A DNA stretch of 64,000 nucleotides, taken from NCBI GenBank assembly GCA_001313085.1, contig BBFE01000002.1:1-64000 (forward strand), read 5' to 3'. The position numbers and the translations under genes were made by a program. Positions 33,695 through 43,547 of this stretch are shown piece after piece; position 1 is the first letter of the stretch, and every line of letters begins with the position of its first letter. Source of the DNA: Paenibacillus sp. JCM 18996 (GTDB lineage: Bacteria > Bacillota > Bacilli > Paenibacillales > NBRC-103111). Under the pieces are notes generated by a model. The model saw nothing but the letters and a program-made list of their open reading frames with translations, was not told where the DNA came from and ran no database searches.

Positions 33695-34197
33695 TTAAGC
33701 GAGAGCCTGTTTCAGCGCGTCCTCCGAGCGGTCCCACCACTCGTTATTGTGTTTTTTTGCAGAGCTTCTTTCAGCAGCCCCTTTTCTTTATCGTCAAGGT
33801 TCTCCAAGAGTACCTGCCGCTTCATCGCCTTATCCATCCGGTTCACATGGTCGGCCAGAATCTTCCAGCCCCTTCTCGCTGCCGGATCGACCCACATCTC
33901 GCAGGCCGCTACGCCGGCGTAGTAGGGTCCTTCTTCTTTCCGGTCTACGGCAACCCAGACGAGGAAGCATTTGCGGCCGTTCGGCACGTCTTCCTTGTTC
34001 GCGGAGAATTTGATCCCCTTCTCCACTTTGCTCTTCGCATGGAGAGCTCCGTTGTCCAGATAAGCTTCGTCGCCGTCAATGATGATGCTCGAGACATTGT
34101 TCAGATCGATGGAGCCGGCTCCGAAGCCTTTGTGGTCGATTTTTTTTTACGATATTTAAGGCGTTCAGCTTTTTTTGTCTTTATTATTCAGGTTCAT
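33695..34197 (-). CDS. ywhD: YwhD family protein
   Basis: Bacillales protein of unknown function (YwhD family). About 167 residues. Starts MNLNNKDK at ATG 34197 behind GGGAGG. The core reads GIKFSANKEDVPNGRKCFLV, YYAGVAACEMWVDPAARRGW, DKAMKRQVLLENLDDKEKG; the C-terminus is EDALKQALA. Breaks in T/A runs near 34171-34177, 34140-34148 and 33753-33759. Next to pbpG-speE-speB in B. subtilis also. Confidence 0.88.
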
Positions 34198-34466
34198 AGC
34201 GCACCGTTCCTCCCTTAATAAACAAATAAGACACTTGCCCATATTTGCAATTCCTGCTTCAACCCTACGCGATTAGAGGAAGCACCCGTCCCCGTCTCAC
34301 GTACTTTCCACAGTCGTCGAGATCCGTTCTTTTATTGTAGCCAAACCCCCAACTTCTCGCAACCTCTCTTCCGCTGCCCCGGACCGCAATTATTTTTCCA
34401 TTCCCGTAAATATTCCGCGCACCCCCCACATATACATGCTCTATAAGCTTGTCAACGGGGTGAATA
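34198..34466. other. Intergenic region ywhD / M1 peptidase
   Basis: About 270 bp between divergent genes. I see no RNA motif or clear paired promoter elements. Confidence 0.4.
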
Positions 34467-36468
34467 ATGATGAAATTGTCCGCAGCCAGACTGATTCCAT
34501 GGGCCGGGGCCTGCTGTATCGCTTTGGCGGCTTCCTGGATCGCTCAACCTCTTTTTTTGCGCCGGAACAGCCGGTCTCCACCAGCATAGCGCTCAACGAA
34601 CCGCAACCGCCTCAGGCGGGCAATTCCCAGAAGCCTGTGGACAGGCCCGCTCCGGCTCCGCTCAGCCAGCGTATTGTGGAGTACCATATCGGAGCGGCTT
34701 TGGAAGCCGGCACGAAGACCATCCAAGGGCAGCAAACGATGACGTGGACGAACCCCGGTGCTCAGCCGGTGGGCGAGCTTTATTTTCACCTTTACCCAAA
34801 CGCGTTCAAATCCAAAGATTCCACCTTCATGCAGGAGTCGGGGGGAAAGCTGCGCAAAGACCGGATGAAAGAGGGAAGCTACGGACAGATGGACATTCTT
34901 TCGATGAAGACCGCACAGGGCGAGAGCCTGAAGGACCGGATCGAATATGTGCAGCCCGACGACGGCAACAAAAAAGGACACGACACTGATCAAACTTACC
35001 CTGCCCAATCCCGTCAATCCCGGAGAAAAAAAATCACTCTGCATACCGATTTTACAGTCAAGCTCCCTGCCGTTTTTTGCGCGGATGGGGTATTCGGGCG
35101 ATTTTGTCATGGCAGGCCAGTGGTTCCCCAAAATCGCCGTCTACGAAACGAAAGGCACTCGCGGACGGTCGGCAGAAGGTTGGAATCTCCACCAGTACCA
35201 CGGCAATTCGGAATTTTATGCGGATTTTGGCATCTATAACGTGAAGATCAAAGTGCCGTCCAATTACACCGTAGCCGCCACCGGGTTTCCCACCCGATCC
35301 CCTGCCGTTGAAGAAGCCGGCACCAAAACGTACCAGTTCTACGGCGACGATATCCACGATTTCGCTTGGGCGGCCTCTCCAAATTTCCAATATGTGGAAG
35401 AGTCTTTCTCCGCTCCCGGCGTACCCGGTGTCAAAATCAAGCTCTATCTGGATCCGGACCACGCCGAATTCAAAAAACCGCTACATGGCCGCAGCCAAAA
35501 AAATCGCTGTCCGACTACAGCCAGTGGTATGGCACCTATCCCTACTCCACCCTGTCTATTGTGGTCCCTCCCAAGGGCGGCAACGGAGCCGGCGGAATGG
35601 AATACCCTACCCTTGTAACGGCTGGGGCGCGGATGAGAAAAAAACACCAGCCTGGAGCTGGAAAGGGTGATCGTCCATGAAATCGGCCACCAGTACTTTT
35701 ATGGCATGGTGGCGTCGAACGAGTTTGAAGAAGCGTGGCTGGATGAAGGCTTCACTTCCTACGCCGAAGACAAGGTCATGCAAAAAAAAGAGTACGGCGC
35801 CCGCTCCAACACACCGATGGAAGCCAGCTATATTACTGCGCCGGAATCGCTTCAGCGCAACGCCTGGGATTTTAAAACCCACGATAATTATGCGGAGAAT
35901 GTGTATACAAGGGGCAAGCTGGTACTTTTGTCCATTGAGCAGCAGTTAGGCAAGTCCGGCATGGAGAAAGTGCTGCGCACCTATGTGGACCGGTATAAAT
36001 TCCGCCATCCTTCGACGAAGGATTTTCAAAAAAAGTGCTTGAGGAAGTTACCAAAATGGATTGGCAGCCCTTCTTCGAGCAGTATGTGTACGGCGGCATG
36101 ATGTCCGATTATGCGGTGGACCGCATCTCTTTCAAAAAAAATCCGACACTTCGGGCAGCTATGAAAGCACAGTCACGGTCCGCCGGCTCGGGGGGCAGTA
36201 TTCCTCGGTTCCGATCGAATTTCACTTCAGGGACGGCAGCATGATGGAAAAAAAAGCCTGGGATGCAGGGATGCCGAAATCCAATTCAAAATCACCAATA
36301 CAACCCCTGTCGATTGGGTGTCTATTGATCCCCGGCACTCGATGATCCTGGAGAATAAACGCATCAACAACTTCATGAAGACGCGCATCGACCCGAAATG
36401 GAACATCCGGTTAAGTCTCGGCACGGAAAAAAATCATTGAGACCCTGTTCGGCTGGGTCGCCTGGTGA
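34467..36468 (+). CDS. M1 family membrane-anchored metallopeptidase
   Basis: Zinc aminopeptidase-like enzyme. N-terminal hydrophobic segment (LIPWAGACCIALAASWIA) probably anchors it outside the membrane. Beta-rich N-domain, GGMEYPTL (GAMEN equivalent), then HEIGHQYFYG with the third zinc ligand Glu in EEAWLDEGF. About 665 residues. Breaks near 34554-34560, 34968, 35030, 35080, 35474, 35500, 35640, 35790, 36030, 36140 and 36250-36280, nearly all A/T runs. The next gene (membrane protein) begins 1 bp after the stop, so the two probably work together. Confidence 0.88.
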
Positions 36469-36469
36469 G

Positions 36470-37302
36470 GTGGAAAAAACGATGTGGAGCGCTATGAAAG
36501 AAGGATGGAGAACGACATTGAGGCAGCCGTTTGCGGTGATCACCCTTTTTTATCTACCAGCTGGTGTGGGGGCTGTTCCTCTACCGGATCGTACAGGGAA
36601 TTGTGGTGCCGCTTATGCACCGGTATCCCGGAAACCTGCTGCCGAGAGAATCGCTGCAGTTGGTTATGGCCGAAAGCCAGTTCCGGCTGATGAAGACCGA
36701 CTTGACCCATTCCTACCTATGGCTGTTATTGGTCCTGCTTCTTATGCGGATGGCTATTCATTCCTTGTTGAACGCGGGCATCTACTATTCCCTGGCCCAC
36801 CCGGAAATGAATTCCGGCTACCGGTTTGTGAGAGGCATACGGACGTTGGGCCTCAGCTTCCTCGGCTATTATCTGTTGCAAATGGCGCTTCTTCTCGGCC
36901 CTTTGTATTTCCTGCTTCCGAAGCTGTACAGGATTTACACAAAAAAGCGAGAGCAATTCCGCTCTGCTGGCGGGGATTTCCCCCTATTTAGGCGGCTATC
37001 TGCTCTATGGCGGGCTGCTCTATCTCGTGTTCCTTTACCTGCAGTTAGGGAAGGCGATGGGTAAAAAGCCGCTGTATTCCCTGCTCTTCCTGTTCCGCTA
37101 CAGCCTGCCGATTATGCTCCTCGGACTGGTCACTCTATCGATCACGGGCACGCTCACTCTTTTGGTTGTGTCCGCTTCCCTATTCTGGGCCGGGCTCGCC
37201 GCTCTTATCCTGTTCCAGGCCTACCGGTATGTGCACATGTTCGGCAAAATATGGGCGATCGCCTCGCAGATCAGGTATTGGACTCAGCGTATCGATGTGT
37301 GA
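36470..37302 (+). CDS. Polytopic membrane protein of unknown function
   Basis: About 277 residues with roughly six hydrophobic helices (SYLWLLLVLLLMRMAIHSLL, FLGYYLLQMALLLGPLYFLL, YSLPIMLLGLVTLSITGTLT). Starts GTG 36470 or ATG 36482. Breaks at T6 near 36546 and A6 near 36941. No family recognised. Tight linkage to the M1 peptidase suggests a shared role; what they do is unknown. Confidence 0.7.
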
Positions 37303-37363
37303 ACAGACGTGTGGACAGACGCGTGAACAGTTGGGCTGACGCGTGGACAGACGTGTGAACAGC
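37297..37363. repeat. 12-bp imperfect tandem repeat GYGTGRACAGAC
   Basis: Five units: 37297-37308, 37309-37320, 37321-37340 (interrupted by 8 bp), 37341-37352, 37353-37363. The first unit contains the stop codon of the membrane protein gene. Confidence 0.75.
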
Positions 37364-37476
37364 AGTTTGAATAACGGCAGTTTCAATCAGCAGTCAAACC
37401 AGTGCTGCATTACCGAGCCACACTTTCGCAGATTTGACTTTGTCTTGTGTATCTGGAGTAACAGCCTTATAACATT

Positions 37477-37509
37477 AAAAAACCTCTTCTGCGGAAGGGG
37501 CTTTTTTTT
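37477..37509 (+). terminator. Terminator before the c-di-AMP riboswitch
   Basis: AACCTCTTC, loop TGCG, GAAGGGGC, then T8. Confidence 0.8.
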
Positions 37510-37614
37510 GACGTTTTATATCGATTTTTTTTATTATTTTAAAATGTGAACATTATGTGACAAAGGGAGGAAAACCAGTTTCTTTATCGAAAGTTTAGAC
37601 CTGCAAATAAAAAA

Positions 37615-37755
37615 AAACACACTATTTGTCGAATTTCCGTGACGGAAAACGGGGGAACCATTGTCTTGGGTGAATTGATCTCGCTTCAGAGTGATCATAG
37701 GGAACCTTCAACCGAACCCTCAAGCTAACTTCGTAGGCATGTGGAAGGAGTTTTT
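37615..37755 (+). promoter_or_regulatory. ydaO-yuaA (c-di-AMP) riboswitch
   Basis: Consensus blocks in order: CCGTGACGGAAAACGGGGGAA, TTGGGTGAAT, TAGGGAACCTTCAACCGAACC, CAAGCTAACTTCGTAGGCAT, GGAAGGAG. This class binds cyclic di-AMP and normally lowers expression of cell-wall hydrolase and ion-transport genes. The 3' end (GGAAGGAG) also looks like the ribosome site of the NlpC/P60 gene that starts at 37759, so control may act on translation; no separate terminator is seen between aptamer and start. Confidence 0.88.
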
Positions 37756-37758
37756 TTC

Positions 37759-38237
37759 GTGTTAAAAAAAGGCTTTTGCTCTGGCAGCAGGTGTTGTTAT
37801 GTCCGTGTCGGTTTTTTGCCGGTTCCGCATCCGCAGAAAGTCTGCTCAGCAAAGCGGTGAATTCGCTGGTAGGCACTCCCTACAAATATGCGGGAACCTC
37901 GACAAGAGGATTTGACTGCTCGGGATTTACCTCTTACTTATTCAACAAGTTCGGTGTTGATCTGCCTCACAGCTCCAAAGGTCAGAATGGCGAAGGACAG
38001 TGGATCTCCAAAAGTAACGTAAGACCCGGAGACCTCGTCTTTTTTTTCAATACAGACGGTGTAGGAGTTTCCCATGTAGGAGTGTATGTAGGCAACGGCA
38101 AATTCGCCCACTCGGCTACGAAGGGTGGCGTGACCATCTCAAGCTTGGACAGCTCTTACTACGCCAATCGTTATGTGTCTGCGCGGCGTGTGGTTTGGGA
38201 CGATCTCTACGACCAGATGATGACGGACGAAAACTAA
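37759..38237 (+). CDS. Secreted NlpC/P60 endopeptidase
   Basis: Cell-wall peptidoglycan endopeptidase of about 159 residues. Signal peptide MLKKAFALAAGVVMSVSVFA with cleavage after SASA, starting at GTG 37759. Catalytic Cys in FDCSGF, His in SHVGVYVGNGKFAHS. No LysM or SH3 domain. Breaks at A7 (37764-37770) and T6 (37811-37816). Placement under a c-di-AMP riboswitch fits a wall hydrolase tied to osmotic and wall homeostasis. Confidence 0.93.
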
Positions 38238-38565
38238 TTGAACGATGATAAGCAAAATTACTGCCCCGCTCGGCTAAGTCTGTGGACAAGCTGCGCAGGT
38301 TTTTTTTGTTATGGTTATTTACCCTTGGGGGCGGCGGTTGAAACAGGTTAGGGGGAAGTTTTTTTGCAGCTGTTGTGCGCATGCTAGCGGGGCTTATTTG
38401 CAGAGATCTCCATGAGGACCAATACGAACGATATCTGTTGAATGGTTGTTTGCGAGTTATGACAAATTGAGTATCGTACCCGTTAAGAATAAATCTTAGC
38501 GGAATAGGCTACCGATTTTGTATTAGTTCATAGATCGGCAGCCTTATTTATTTTATGTACCAATG
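38238..38565. other. Intergenic region
   Basis: About 330 bp. A T8 run near 38300 and a T7 run near 38360 follow GC-rich stretches, but I could not define a solid terminator. No gene seen. Confidence 0.4.
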
Positions 38566-38632
38566 CAATGTAAACTATACTTGACATAATAAAAAACTTA
38601 AATTACATTATGTATATATAATTTTACATTTA
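38566..38632 (+). promoter_or_regulatory. Promoter with AATGTAA/TTACATT operator
   Basis: TTGACA at 38581-38586 and TACATT at 38604-38609 with 17 bp between. An AATGTAA box (38567-38573) and TTACATT boxes (38603-38609 and 38625-38631) form inverted repeats over the promoter, a likely site for the XRE regulator encoded downstream. Confidence 0.55.
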
Positions 38633-38662
38633 GTAAAAAATATCTGACAAGGGGATTAAAGC

Positions 38663-39112
38663 ATGACCTATCAAGAAAAGAAGAGCATCATATCATTGAT
38701 CAGCACCATACTCATTTTTTTTGGATCGTACTGCTTGTACATGTACCCACGATATCCCGACGGTAGCCCGGAACTTTCGGAAACCTTTCACTATTGGGGA
38801 TCATTTGTTCTCGTCTTAATGCTGGTTTCGATTGTTGCGCATATTATCATCAGCATTATTTTCAACATCTTCTTAAGAATGGCGACCGGAGAGAAGGAAC
38901 CCGCATTCGAGGATGAACTGGATAAGCTCATCGGTTTGAAGTCGAATCGAAATTCTTTTGCCGTATTTATCCTCGGCTTTCTTCTGGCTATGGGATCGTT
39001 GGTCATTGATAAGCCGTCACAAGTGATGTTCTTGATCCTGATCTTATCCGGATTCATTGCCGATGTAACCGGATCCATTACGAAACTTTATCACTATCGG
39101 AAAGGAGTCTAA
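38663..39112 (+). CDS. Four-helix membrane protein of unknown function
   Basis: Intact, 149 residues, four hydrophobic segments (ISLISTILIFFGSYCLYMY, GSFVLVLMLVSIVAHIIISI, SFAVFILGFLLAMGSLV, VMFLILILSGFIADVTGSI). Such proteins often travel with a small XRE regulator, as here (1 bp gap). GC is lower than in the neighbourhood, possibly a sign of transfer. Confidence 0.8.
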   Translation: MTYQEKKSIISLISTILIFFGSYCLYMYPRYPDGSPELSETFHYWGSFVLVLMLVSIVAHIIISIIFNIFLRMATGEKEPAFEDELDKLIGLKSNRNSFAVFILGFLLAMGSLVIDKPSQVMFLILILSGFIADVTGSITKLYHYRKGV

Positions 39113-39113
39113 G

Positions 39114-39340
39114 ATGGGAAAAAAAATCTTGTCGGCAATCACATCCGAAAATTACGGTTTAATCATGATGAAATGACCCAGCAGCAATTGGCTGACAAGG
39201 TGGGCGTAACAAGACAGACGATCGTATCCTTGGAAAAGGGTAACTACTCCCCGTCTCTGGAACTGGCTTTTCGCATTGCTCACGCCTTCGACTTGCCTTT
39301 GGAAGAGGTATTCTTTTACGGGGATGACACAAAGGAGTAA
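39114..39340 (+). CDS. XRE-family regulator
   Basis: About 75 residues. Helix-turn-helix LRFNHDEMTQQQLADKVGVT followed by RQTIVSLEKGNYSPSLELAF and the C-terminus LPLEEVFFY; YgzD/YozG-like. The A8 run after MGK must be six or nine to keep frame. Encoded directly after the membrane protein; likely represses the cluster from the AATGTAA operator. Confidence 0.88.
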
Positions 39341-39372
39341 CAATAAGGATGTTCATTGGAGGAGAAAAGCAA

Positions 39373-40069
39373 ATGGATTTTTTCTATCAGAAAGAGCTCA
39401 TTGATTGTGGGAGTCCTGTTTATCCTTGCAGCCGTTTCGTCGGTCATTGGCGGTCTTATTTTATACAAACCCATCCTCAACGATCCCGATTACCTAGTAC
39501 AAGGTTCCGCTCACGCCAACCAGGTGATATTAGGAGCGGTGATGGAATTAATTCTTGTCGTTTCAGCGGTCGGTACTGCGACCACCATGTTTCCGATTTT
39601 AAGAAAATATAATGAAACGATCGCTCTTTGGCATCTTTGCTTCAGGTTTCTTGAAGCTGTTATCATCACTATCGGCATAATTAGCGTACTATCCTATTGA
39701 CCTTAAGTCGGGAATTCGTAGCAGAAGGAAGCCCGGATACCGCCTCATTTCAAATTTCAGGTACATTATTAAAGGCTGTACACGACTGGACCTTTGTTCT
39801 TGGGCCCGCTTTCATGCTTGGCATCAACACGATGATGTACAGTTACATATTTTATAAATCCAAGCTCGTACCCAGATTTATACCTATCTTGGGTATATCA
39901 GGGGCAACGCTTATTTTTTATTCAAAGCTTGTTCGTTATGTTCGGTGTCATTGAACAAGTTTCTACTTGGGGTGCGATTTTGGCCCTGCCGGTAGCTGCG
40001 AATGAAATGATTCTCGCCGTTTGGCTAATCGTTAAAGGGTTCAATATATTGGCTTATAGATCCCGTTAG
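39373..40069 (+). CDS. DUF4386-type membrane protein
   Basis: About 231 residues, six hydrophobic helices. Family features: SSLIVGVLFILAAVSSVIGG near the start, SAHANQVILGAVMELI, and GINTMMYSYIFYKSKLVPR with WGAILALPVAANEMILAVWL at the end. Start ATG 39373 behind GGAGGAG after reading T6 as five (MDFSIRKSS). Breaks also near 39700 and 39915. Role unknown; third gene of the XRE cluster. Confidence 0.8.
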
Positions 40070-40136
40070 CGGAGTGATGGACTGTCTTGTGGGCAGCCCA
40101 TTGATTTACTCATCTAGTATCAATCTTTTGGCTGAT

Positions 40137-40352
40137 TCAACAACCATCTGTCCCGACTGTCGGGCTGTGGTTCACTCCGGGTTTTTTTGAAACTGTTTTC
40201 CTCGATTTCTTGTTTGCAAGCCGTTGAACGAAAAGCCCAAAAAAAAGGCCGTAACAGATCATCAACCAGCAACCTGTCACAGCCCCAAAACCAACGTCAT
40301 ACGCGGCCTCTCCGCTCTTACTCTTCCCCCGTTGCAATCGGGTTGTCTTCAT
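40137..40352 (-). CDS. Possible small hydrophobic protein
   Basis: 71-codon frame whose first 11 codons overlap the end of the sulfurtransferase. One hydrophobic helix (TGCWLMICYGLFFGLFV) then a basic tail. No convincing ribosome site; it may start internally at ATG 40262. Weak. Confidence 0.28.
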   Translation of the reverse strand: MKTTRLQRGKSKSGEAAYDVGFGAVTGCWLMICYGLFFGLFVQRLANKKSRKTVSKKPGVNHSPTVGTDGC

Positions 40353-41156
40353 ACGAAACCCAGTCGCTCCAGCTGCCGGCGTACAGCTTCACATTAGGGA
40401 AGCCCGCTTCCGTCAGCGCCATAAAATTCGGCGTCGCCGTAACACCAGAGCCGCAGTAGACGATGATCTCGTCGTCCGGCGAAAGATGTGCAAACCGGTG
40501 CCGCTGGTCTTCGGCCGGCTTCCAGTAGCCGTCTGCGGTCAGCGACTCCTTCCAGAACTCATTCCGTGCTCCCGGAATGTGCCGGCCGCCTTGACGATCG
40601 TCTCTTCCACGCCGAGGTACCGTTTGCTTTCCCGCGAGTCGATCAGCGTGACTCCCGGACGGTTCAGCTTGCTCCGCACCTCTTTCATCGAGCCAGCAGC
40701 TCAGGGTGCGGTTGCGATTTGAACACTGCCGGTTTCACATCCGGCAGCTCGTGCGTCACCGGAAAACCATCCTCTTTCCATTTGGAGTAGCCGCCGTCCA
40801 TGACGTAGACTTCCTCGTGTCCCAGCCATTTGAGCAGCCACCAAAAACGGGAAGCCATCGCTCCTCCCTGGTCGTCGTAGGCGACTACTTTTTTTCGAGG
40901 CATCGATGCCCGCCTGTCCCAGCTTCTCCGCGAGAGCGGCCGGTTCCGGCAAAGGATGCCGTCCTCCGTGGGGCATTTTCGAGCCGGAGAGGTCCTGCTC
41001 CAAATCGAAATGCACCGCACCCGGCAGGTGATCCTTGGCGTAGCTTTCTTTGCCTGCCTGCGGCTGGCCCAGCACAAATCTGCAGTCGGCCAGCACCACA
41101 TCGGAATGCTCCATATGCGAGGCCACCCATTCCGTACTCAAAATCGTTTTCACCAT
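40318..41156 (-). CDS. sseA: Thiosulfate/3-mercaptopyruvate sulfurtransferase
   Basis: Two rhodanese domains, about 280 residues. The first (VVLADCRFVLGQPQAGKESY) is inactive in type; the second holds the catalytic loop VYCGSGVTA, the 3-mercaptopyruvate-type motif. Start ATG 41156 with AAGGAG. Breaks: T6 near 40893, one near 40690 and one near 40560. Confidence 0.93.
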
Positions 41157-41512
41157 AATCACTCCTTGGAATTGTTTGCTGTCTGTCGTTTGTCGGCATT
41201 GTTTTTTTCTGCCATTGTTTTCGCTGAACTTATGTACCGCTAATACTAGAATTCTATCGAATAACTCAGCCAATCCCCTGCTATGCCGCCCATCCGCTCA
41301 TAAAACTTCCAGCCCGCGCGTTCTCCAGGGAAGTCGTATTTCCACCGAAGAGCTCATCTGCCGTTCCTCCTGCCTTTTATCGTGAAAAAAAATCCGTATG
41401 GATCTACTCTACATGGGATTGAGTTTTGTTACAATAGGGCAGAACATGCTGAAACCGCAGGGTTAAAAGGCGCCGGGAACGGGTAAAAAAAAAAGACAGA
41501 AAGAGGTGGGGG

Positions 41513-42041
41513 AAGTGGCTGAAAAAACAGACGAAAGAAAGAAAAAAGCTCTGCGCAAGCGATCCATTGGCGGATGGAACCGATGTCGGAGCGGCAGGGG
41601 CAGGAAATCTGCACTTGGGCTTACGAGCGCCGTACGATGAATACAACTGGCCCGCTTGGCATGAAATGGCCGCTCACGGCATGGAATTTGCCGATCCGGA
41701 TATCCGTGAAAAGCAGTATTATGCAATAACGGACGAAAAAAGGGCAGCTTTGCGGATTCGCCCAACTGTTCCCGATGGCAGGTGTTACCCGGCTTGGGAT
41801 CGGCATGCGTCCCGATTTGACCGGTAAAGGCCTTGGCGCTTCTTTTGTACGCCATATTGCCTTGGAAGCGGCGAGAAAAGAGCCCGTTAATGAAATCGAT
41901 CTGGAGGTCCGCACCGACAATCCGAGAGCATGCCGCACGTATGAGAAAGCCGGTTTTGAGCTGACCGATACATATAGAAAGAAAACGCCCGTTGGCTGGT
42001 TGGAGTTTCACTGCATGGTTTTTTTCACAAGAAGGAAATAA
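41513..42041 (+). CDS. GNAT-family N-acetyltransferase
   Basis: About 175 residues. Acetyl-CoA site RPDLTGKGLGASFVRHI, followed by the GNAT motif B region VRTDNPRACRTYEKAGF. N-terminal part (EPMSERQGQEICTWAYERPY) needs a missing C near 41630, and another break lies near 41743 (A6). Start proposed at GTG 41513 behind a GGGGGAA stretch; uncertain. Acceptor unknown. Confidence 0.82.
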
Positions 42042-42109
42042 ATGACAAGCAATGAATATATATAGTAAGGCACATTGCTGACAATCTTTGAAAAAAGGAC
42101 TGATTCCCT

Positions 42110-42501
42110 ATGAAAATGGCCATGCGCTACATCATTCTCTATGTAAGCGACCGCGAAGCCTCCGTCCGTTTCTACCGCGATCTTCTCGGACTGCCGGTGA
42201 GGCGGGAGCAGGGCACATACATCGAATTCGATACGGGCAGCACTATGCTAGCGCTAAACACCAAGGAATTTGTACGCGAAATGATGGAGTTTCCGGTACC
42301 CAACCAGACTTCCCATTCGTTTGAAATCGGTTTTGTCGTAGAGGACGTGCGGGCGGAGATTGAACGCCTGTCCGCACATGGAGTACCCGTATTGACCAAG
42401 CCCGCGTTGAAACCATGGGGCAGACCGTGGCTTACATTTCGGATCCCGACGGTCATTACATTGAGATCTGCTCCTCCATGGATCACTCCTCGCCCGAATA
42501 A
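42110..42501 (+). CDS. VOC (glyoxalase-like) protein
   Basis: About 131 residues, one vicinal-oxygen-chelate domain: [20 protein letters not shown], then [14 protein letters not shown], and the closing strand [15 protein letters not shown] with the metal-site His and Glu. One break near 42419 (GGGG for GGGGG). Could be a dioxygenase-like or resistance-type member; substrate unknown. Its end overlaps the convergent pterin dehydratase gene by 19 bp. Confidence 0.87.
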
Positions 42502-42773
42502 AGCTTGTCAAAAGCGCGGGCGGCTTGAAAATCCACACTTGTCAGGCCGCCCGCGTTCCATGTCGTCAGCCGTAGGGTCACCAACCTGAAATCAATGGTG
42601 ATAAACGGATGATGGTTCATCGTTTCGGCCGCCTCGGCCAGCTCGCACACGAACCCGACGGCCTGCTTGAATGTTTTGAAACGATATTTGCGGACGATCC
42701 ACTTGCGGTCGTCGCGATGCCAATCGTGAAGGGTCGTAAGTTCCGCCATAATCTGATCCTCGGACAGCTTCAT
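42483..42773 (-). CDS. Pterin-4a-carbinolamine dehydratase
   Basis: Intact, 96 residues. Signature [20 protein letters not shown] with the active-site HHP. Recycles pterin cofactor after aromatic amino acid hydroxylation; no hydroxylase gene is in this window, so its bacterial role here is open. Start ATG 42773; RBS GAGAGA. Confidence 0.93.
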   Translation of the reverse strand: MKLSEDQIMAELTTLHDWHRDDRKWIVRKYRFKTFKQAVGFVCELAEAAETMNHHPFITIDFRLVTLRLTTWNAGGLTSVDFQAARAFDKLYSGEE

Positions 42774-42870
42774 CTCTCTCGCCTCCCCGGCACCATATCA
42801 AGATCATTGGGGCTCCCCGCAAAGTATTCGGATTTCGCTTCGACAGCTTCACTTCACTGTGTGTGGTCTG

Positions 42871-43367
42871 CTATGGAGCGGGCAACGCCTTTGCAGCGGC
42901 CGTATGCTCCAGCATCTTCTTCGCGACTGTGTAGCAATCCTCAACGTGTTTATTTCCTACATATTTCATCGCGGTAAAGCTGAGACCTGCGGCCAGCCCC
43001 TGCCCTACGACCGGCACAAATTTCGCCGCCTGCTTGACCGCAATGCGTTTGCTGAACTTTTTTCAAAATCCCCAGAAGAATCCCCCTGGTTATCATCTGG
43101 CCCACCAGTTTGCTTCCCACCGTCTTGATTATGCTGTACAGCAATGCCTTTTTTTCATGGTCCAAGCGGGAAATATGCGCCTCCGACAAGCCGAACCGGT
43201 AGTTGATTTCGGGTAGCATCTCCAGGAGTATCGCAAGATCCGCCGCTATATCCGTACCTGGCAGGGGCACTAAGGCAGCTGAACCGGATGCTGCAGCTCT
43301 TTTGGTCACGAGTTTTTTTGCATTCCGCTCGAATCTGTTCCAATTGCTCCATTGTAGTCGGCAACAT
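42871..43367 (-). CDS. Conserved small protein with TIGR/EcsC-like helical region
   Basis: About 165 residues after correcting T7 near 43313-43319 and T6 near 43058. N-terminus MLPTTMEQLEQIRAECKKLV, then ALVPLPGTDIAADLAILLEM, LDHEKKALLYSIIKTVGSKL, FVPVVGQGLAAGLSFTAMKY. The PLPGTD and PVVGQG turns between hydrophobic helices resemble DUF697/EcsC-type membrane-associated proteins, but the match is loose. Confidence 0.6.
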
Positions 43368-43547
43368 GAAGACACCGCCTTTTTTACTATAGTATAACAC
43401 CTCTTAACCCTCAGCGTCGGCTTTTAATCAAGCGCAGGTTCTTTCTTTTAAAAAAAAGGATATGCTAAGGAAATGGGCATTTTCGGAAAAAAAATGTGGT
43501 ATGATGAAGGGATAGAGGTTTAACGTTCGGAGGGAATTTCGGAAGTA

